Shown here in pieces: positions 14,540-18,536 of a stretch of DNA of 18,536 bases (within the stretch, counting starts at the first letter, position 1; each line of letters starts with the position of its first letter). A program made the translations under genes and the position numbers. The notes beneath the pieces are model-generated. The model made no database searches and was not told the DNA's origin. It saw only the letters and a program-made list of their open reading frames with translations. Source of the stretch: Bacteroidales bacterium (GTDB taxonomy: Bacteria > Bacteroidota > Bacteroidia > Bacteroidales > UBA4181); NCBI GenBank assembly GCA_031259205.1, contig JAIRLS010000234.1, positions 1-18,536 on the forward strand, written 5' to 3'.

Positions 14540-16453
14540 TCAATAACGAAGCTCTATCAGCGTTGCCGGTTCGTTGTTGCCGATGGTGTGTTTTTCAACG
14601 ATTATGCCGGGATATTTCAAAGCCATGATGTGGGCATAATTGTGCAGCGTGTTGATGATTCTTCCCGTATATTGATTCGGATTGACGCGCAAACTGGCCA
14701 GAATCATGTAGCGTACGCGGCCTTTTTTCAATCTGTCAAGCATGTTTTCGGGAGAATATATCAGATTCCCTTCCCTTTCGTAGAACGTTTTCTTAAACTG
14801 TTCGAAATTATCCGTGTAAGCGATTTCATTTTGTTTTAATTCGATAATTATATCGTCCACTTCATTGTCGTCCACTTCATAAACGCCGCACATGAGCGTG
14901 GTGACGTCCGAGATTTTTATTTCCCCGTTCAAAACGTATCTCATTGCAGGCGTCAGCATCAATAAATTTTTTGAGGAAATATCCGTTACGATAACGGTTT
15001 TGTTGGCGGCCGGTTTCCACTTGTCGAGGCTGTCTCTTAACACGTTGGGAACGGAAATAATTCCGTAAAAATCCCTGTTGGTATAGATGGTGGAGGTGCT
15101 TGGTTTGCGGGAGGCGATTTTTACGGAATCGGGCGTATTTTCCGCCGCCCATTGCGACATTCGTATGTAGTTCTCCCAATCGGGCGGTAAGCCGTATAGA
15201 ATATTGCCTTTCATCAGTTTTCCCAGCGATGCGGTATTGGCTTTGACTCGCGCAACGGAGTGATTCAGCGTTCCCACGAACACAACGGCGCACAGTATCA
15301 CGTAAACGAACTGTAATCCGCGTTTTGGCTGCAAATGGTAATATATGCCGGATAATATTATCAGTAAAATAAGCGGATAGTACACAATGACAAAGCGTTC
15401 CTGTTGCCATGAAGCATGGAGGAGGATAAAATTGGCCAAACAAAAACCGATCGTATGTAAAGCAACGAGTAACAGTGTCTTATTTTTCATGAAGGCCATA
15501 TAGCCGCCCCAGATGCACAACAGGCACAGAATCACCGTCAGCGGTACGGAAGAAACGGTTATGTCTGTTTTCAAGCCCAAAAACTCGGCAATGTATTTGG
15601 ACATGTAATTGTTGATATTTTCTATCAGGCGAATCACAAGACCGCCGGCGTCTTCCATGCCTTTGCCCGGACTGTAAAAATCTTTGGTGAAGAAAACCTG
15701 CAAGCGGTAAGGATCTCCGCTTTGAGGCCACACGGCATCTTTCAACACCCGGAACAGCGCAAAGACAACGCCATTGGCAAAAAGGGTCAAACCGGCGTTT
15801 TTCCACTGTTTTGCGAACAGGAAATATATCACAAAAACGCCAATAGCGGCATAACCTACCGTACGTGTCAAAGTAAGACACAGAATCAGGACGGCAAGCA
15901 AAAAACAGCGCAAGATATTTTCCCGGAACGAAACCTCTTTCCGGTCAAGATAAAATCGGCCGAAAAAGAAAAGCAGCAACGACTGGAAAAGCATAAACAG
16001 CGGCTCGCTCAGTATGGCCGACGAGTACCACAGCAGGGAACCGTTAATGCTTAAGAGCAGTAGGCACGGAAACAGTATTGCCGACGGGATTCGACGGTAG
16101 AGCGCTTTGTAGAGCAAAAAAAGAGATGCAAGTACCATCAATGCGGAAAGCGTCTTTAACAGTACGATGTTGATGCCGAAAACAGCAATAAACGGACTTA
16201 ACAGTATCGGGTAGAACGCGCCGCGTGAAGATGGAAATCTAAATTCGTGAACAAATTTATAGCTGTGCACCAAATAATCCGAATCATCTCCCATCATATT
16301 GATTTTCGACTCAAAAAGAAGAAAGGAAAAGAACGCCGCTACCGCCAGCAGCAATCCGGCAAACAGACCGTGCCGACGATTGAAATAATCTTCCAAACGT
16401 TCAAACCATGCAGGCGGGCTTTTTTTTGATCTTTTCTCTTTTTTTCTGCTCAT
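14540..16453 (-). CDS. Polytopic membrane glycosyltransferase, GT39/ArnT-like
   Basis: The 637-aa product has a basic cytoplasmic N-terminus, about 11-12 hydrophobic membrane segments from residue 30 to about 410, and a soluble C-terminal domain of about 220 residues. The first extracytoplasmic loop carries GDDSDY (residues 55-60), matching the acidic pair that GT39-type enzymes use in catalysis. Family enzymes transfer a sugar from a polyprenyl-phosphate donor on the periplasmic side. The adjacent GT2 gene could make that donor. It is 20 bp after the GT2 gene and 1 bp before the methyltransferase gene. The exact subfamily and acceptor (lipid A, protein or other glycan) cannot be told. Confidence 0.8.
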   Translation of the reverse strand: MSRKKEKRSKKSPPAWFERLEDYFNRRHGLFAGLLLAVAAFFSFLLFESKINMMGDDSDYLVHSYKFVHEFRFPSSRGAFYPILLSPFIAVFGINIVLLKTLSALMVLASLFLLYKALYRRIPSAILFPCLLLLSINGSLLWYSSAILSEPLFMLFQSLLLFFFGRFYLDRKEVSFRENILRCFLLAVLILCLTLTRTVGYAAIGVFVIYFLFAKQWKNAGLTLFANGVVFALFRVLKDAVWPQSGDPYRLQVFFTKDFYSPGKGMEDAGGLVIRLIENINNYMSKYIAEFLGLKTDITVSSVPLTVILCLLCIWGGYMAFMKNKTLLLVALHTIGFCLANFILLHASWQQERFVIVYYPLILLIILSGIYYHLQPKRGLQFVYVILCAVVFVGTLNHSVARVKANTASLGKLMKGNILYGLPPDWENYIRMSQWAAENTPDSVKIASRKPSTSTIYTNRDFYGIISVPNVLRDSLDKWKPAANKTVIVTDISSKNLLMLTPAMRYVLNGEIKISDVTTLMCGVYEVDDNEVDDIIIELKQNEIAYTDNFEQFKKTFYEREGNLIYSPENMLDRLKKGRVRYMILASLRVNPNQYTGRIINTLHNYAHIMALKYPGIIVEKHTIGNNEPATLIELRY

Positions 16454-16473
16454 TTTATAAATTAACCAATAAG

Positions 16474-17193
16474 TTAATCAAACAGTTTATATTTAACAAT
16501 ACACCATATCGCATGAACACCGTCTTTCCAATTGATTTTCTTACCTTCGGCGTATGTACGGCCATAATAGGAAATACCCACTTCAAAAATCCGTATACCT
16601 TTGATTTTCGATATTTTGGCGGTTATTTCCGGTTCAAAGCCAAACCTGTTTTCACGCAAACGGATATTTTTGATGACGTCTGCGCGAAACAACTTGTAGC
16701 AGGTTTCCATGTCCGACAAGTTCAGATTGGTGAAAATGTTCGACAGGAACGTCAACATCCGGTTACCCAGCGTGTGCCAGAAGAACAGCACGCGACGGGG
16801 TCTGCCGCCGTTGAAACGCGATCCGTACACCACATCGGCAACGCCTTTCAGCAAAGGATCCAACAGGGACGAATATTCCTCCGGATCATATTCCAAATCG
16901 GCGTCCTGAATGAGGATGAATTTTCCGGTCGATAATTCGACGCCTTTGCGGATAGCCGCGCCTTTCCCTCTATTGACCGGCTGGTTGAACAGCCTGATCT
17001 TCGCTTCCGGATGCAGTTGCATGTACTCTTCTGTTTTTTCTTTCGTGGCATCGACGGAACAATCGTTAACCACGATAATCTCCCTGTCAACGCCTTCAGG
17101 CAAAACAACTGAAAGCACTTTGTCCAGCATTAGTGCAACAGTCGTCGCCTCGTTATAGGCCGGAACAACAATAGAAAGAATCCTGTCTTCCAT
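16474..17193 (-). CDS. Family 2 glycosyltransferase, dolichyl/polyprenyl-phosphate-sugar synthase type
   Basis: The 239-aa product starts with the GT2 fold IVVPAYNEATTV, then IIVVNDCSVDAT, NRGKGAAIRKG (74-84) and the metal-binding QDADLEYDP (96-104). It continues into YGSRFNGG and FGFEPEITAKISK. This pattern is typical of soluble DPM1-like synthases that load mannose or glucose onto a polyprenyl phosphate at the inner membrane face. There are no membrane segments, consistent with a short DPM1-type enzyme. It lies 15 bp after metK and 20 bp before the GT39-like gene, which would use its product. Confidence 0.9.
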   Translation of the reverse strand: MEDRILSIVVPAYNEATTVALMLDKVLSVVLPEGVDREIIVVNDCSVDATKEKTEEYMQLHPEAKIRLFNQPVNRGKGAAIRKGVELSTGKFILIQDADLEYDPEEYSSLLDPLLKGVADVVYGSRFNGGRPRRVLFFWHTLGNRMLTFLSNIFTNLNLSDMETCYKLFRADVIKNIRLRENRFGFEPEITAKISKIKGIRIFEVGISYYGRTYAEGKKINWKDGVHAIWCIVKYKLFD

Positions 17194-17208
17194 GACATCC
17201 CTTCTCTT

Positions 17209-18459
17209 TCACTCGAGATCAAATGCTTTTTTCAATGTATCGACATAATCCAGTTTTTCCCACGTAAAAAATTCCGCTTCTTTCGATGTTTTTCCGTCGT
17301 AATTGATCGCCACGGTCTTTGTGTAGGGGGCGATGCCGAAATGTCCGTATCTTGCCGTATCGCGGAAGATGGGATTTTTCAGGCCGAAACGTTTGACTAT
17401 ACTGTAAGGGCGCAGGTCGAAAATCTTTTCTATTTTTCGGGCAATTTCGCCGTCGGAGAGCGACACGTGGGAAGTGCCGCAGGTATTGACATACAGTCCT
17501 ATGGGCTGTGCAACGCCAATGGCATAAGCCACCTGTATCAGTATTTCGTCGGCAATGCCGGCCGCTACGACGTTTTTGGCGATGTGCCGAACCGCATAGG
17601 CTGCCGAACGATCGACTTTGGAGGTATCTTTTCCCGAAAACGCCCCGCCGCCGTGTGCGCCTTTTCCGCCATAGGTATCCACGATGATTTTGCGTCCGGT
17701 GAGGCCGGTATCACCGTGAGGGCCGCCGATAACGAACTTGCCTGTCGGGTTTACATGAAGGATGTAATTGTCGTCGAACAGCCGCTGGATACGTGCCGGA
17801 AGTTCGGATTTTACGCGGGGTATCAGAATGTCTTGTATGTCTTTCCGGATAGCGGAAAGCATTTTTTTCTCCTCGTCGAAATCGTCATGCTGGGTGGACA
17901 CCACAATTGTATGGATGCGCAAGGGTTGTCCCCTGTCGTCGTACTCAACCGTCACCTGCGACTTTGCGTCCGGACGCAGATAGTTCATTTGCTTGCCTTC
18001 CCTGCGAATCTCCGTCAGGGCAACCAGCAAACGACGCGCCACAACCAGCGCCAACGGCATGTATTCGTCCGTTTCGCGACAAGCGTATCCGAACATCATG
18101 CCCTGGTCGCCTGCTCCCTGCTCTTCTTCCCGGGAACGTTCCACGCCCTGGTTAATATCGGGCGATTGTTCGTGGATAGCCGACAATACGCCGCACGACG
18201 AACTCTCGAACATGTATTCGCCTTTAGTGTACCCTATTTCGCCGATCACATTCCTTGCGACCTGCTGGACATCCACATATCCGCGCGTTTTGACTTCGCC
18301 GCCCAATACGACCAGTCCTGTTGTAACCAATGTTTCGCAAGCTACTTTCGATTCGGGATCGTTGCTGAGGAATGCATCCAGCAACGCATCGGAAATCTGG
18401 TCGGCCACCTTGTCCGGATGACCTTCCGAAACAAATTCAGAAGTGAATAAATATGCCAT
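17209..18459 (-). CDS. metK: S-adenosylmethionine synthase
   Basis: MetK makes SAM from methionine and ATP. The 416-aa product shows SEGHPDKVADQISDA (His14, Asp16, Lys17 active-site cluster), the signature GAGDQGMMFGYA (115-126), GGPHGDTGLTGRK (245-257) and the second signature GGGAFSGKD (270-278). The length fits the slightly longer Bacteroidetes form. ATG 18459 is supported by the conserved N-terminus. A -7 box 28 bp upstream implies a leader of about 20 nt, too short for a SAM riboswitch. It heads a tight co-directional run with two glycosyltransferases and a methyltransferase. Confidence 0.97.
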   Translation of the reverse strand: MAYLFTSEFVSEGHPDKVADQISDALLDAFLSNDPESKVACETLVTTGLVVLGGEVKTRGYVDVQQVARNVIGEIGYTKGEYMFESSSCGVLSAIHEQSPDINQGVERSREEEQGAGDQGMMFGYACRETDEYMPLALVVARRLLVALTEIRREGKQMNYLRPDAKSQVTVEYDDRGQPLRIHTIVVSTQHDDFDEEKKMLSAIRKDIQDILIPRVKSELPARIQRLFDDNYILHVNPTGKFVIGGPHGDTGLTGRKIIVDTYGGKGAHGGGAFSGKDTSKVDRSAAYAVRHIAKNVVAAGIADEILIQVAYAIGVAQPIGLYVNTCGTSHVSLSDGEIARKIEKIFDLRPYSIVKRFGLKNPIFRDTARYGHFGIAPYTKTVAINYDGKTSKEAEFFTWEKLDYVDTLKKAFDLE

Positions 18460-18487
18460 AATTCAATATTGATAATATTTCAAGTTG

Positions 18488-18495
18488 CAAAAATA
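18488..18495 (-). promoter_or_regulatory. Bacteroidetes -7 promoter box for metK
   Basis: Minus-strand TATTTTTG matches TAnnTTTG and lies 28 bp before the metK ATG. The expected -33 region lacks a clear TTTG, so the call rests on the -7 box and position. Confidence 0.5.
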
Positions 18496-18536
18496 TATAA
18501 AAAAAAGAAACGTTGATACTGAAACTCTTTTTTTTT

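Noticed and set aside
18460..18536. Possible SAM riboswitch upstream of metK
   Set aside because: The -7 box places transcription start about 20 nt before the ATG, leaving no space for an aptamer, and no conserved fold is visible.

Overview
The window looks like chromosomal DNA from a member of the Bacteroidetes, most likely Bacteroidales. Genes lack Shine-Dalgarno sequences. Several genes carry the phylum's TAnnTTTG -7 promoter box at a suitable distance. The ECF sigma factor, RRF, MetK and the PAS-rich cytoplasmic kinases are also of Bacteroidetes type. No species can be named from sequence alone.

Layout. Positions 1-337 hold the open right end of an unidentified reading frame that runs into a 21-bp tandem repeat. 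Positions 512-9397 are dominated by two very large, convergent, paralogous cytoplasmic sensor kinases: a 1903-aa protein (PocR-like domain, eight PAS domains, one GAF) and a 1002-aa protein (four PAS domains). Both end in HisKA, HATPase and a receiver-like domain that has lost its phospho-acceptor aspartate. Next come frr (divergent from the second kinase), an ECF sigma factor with no visible anti-sigma partner, a MITE-like element, a possible SusC-leader remnant, and tRNA-Pro(CGG) on the minus strand. Further minus-strand genes are ispD, translationally overlapped with a conserved uncharacterised gene, and then a second, inverted copy of the MITE-like element. The right end is a tight minus-strand run read in the order metK, GT2 glycosyltransferase, GT39-like membrane glycosyltransferase, SAM-dependent methyltransferase.

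How the parts may work together. The two kinases share domain order and strong sequence similarity, but no response regulator is present in the window. Their output therefore probably goes to a phosphotransfer protein or regulator elsewhere. The metK run plausibly couples SAM supply to a methyltransferase acting with a polyprenyl-phosphate-sugar synthase and a membrane glycosyltransferase on a surface glycan. The two short inverted-repeat elements share 33 identical bases and terminal inverted repeats and look like non-autonomous mobile elements.

The most unusual items are the paired kinases with matching pseudo-receivers, the exact-length 417-bp internal duplication in the larger kinase, and the MITE-like pair. 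The heptad-encoding minisatellite is also notable.
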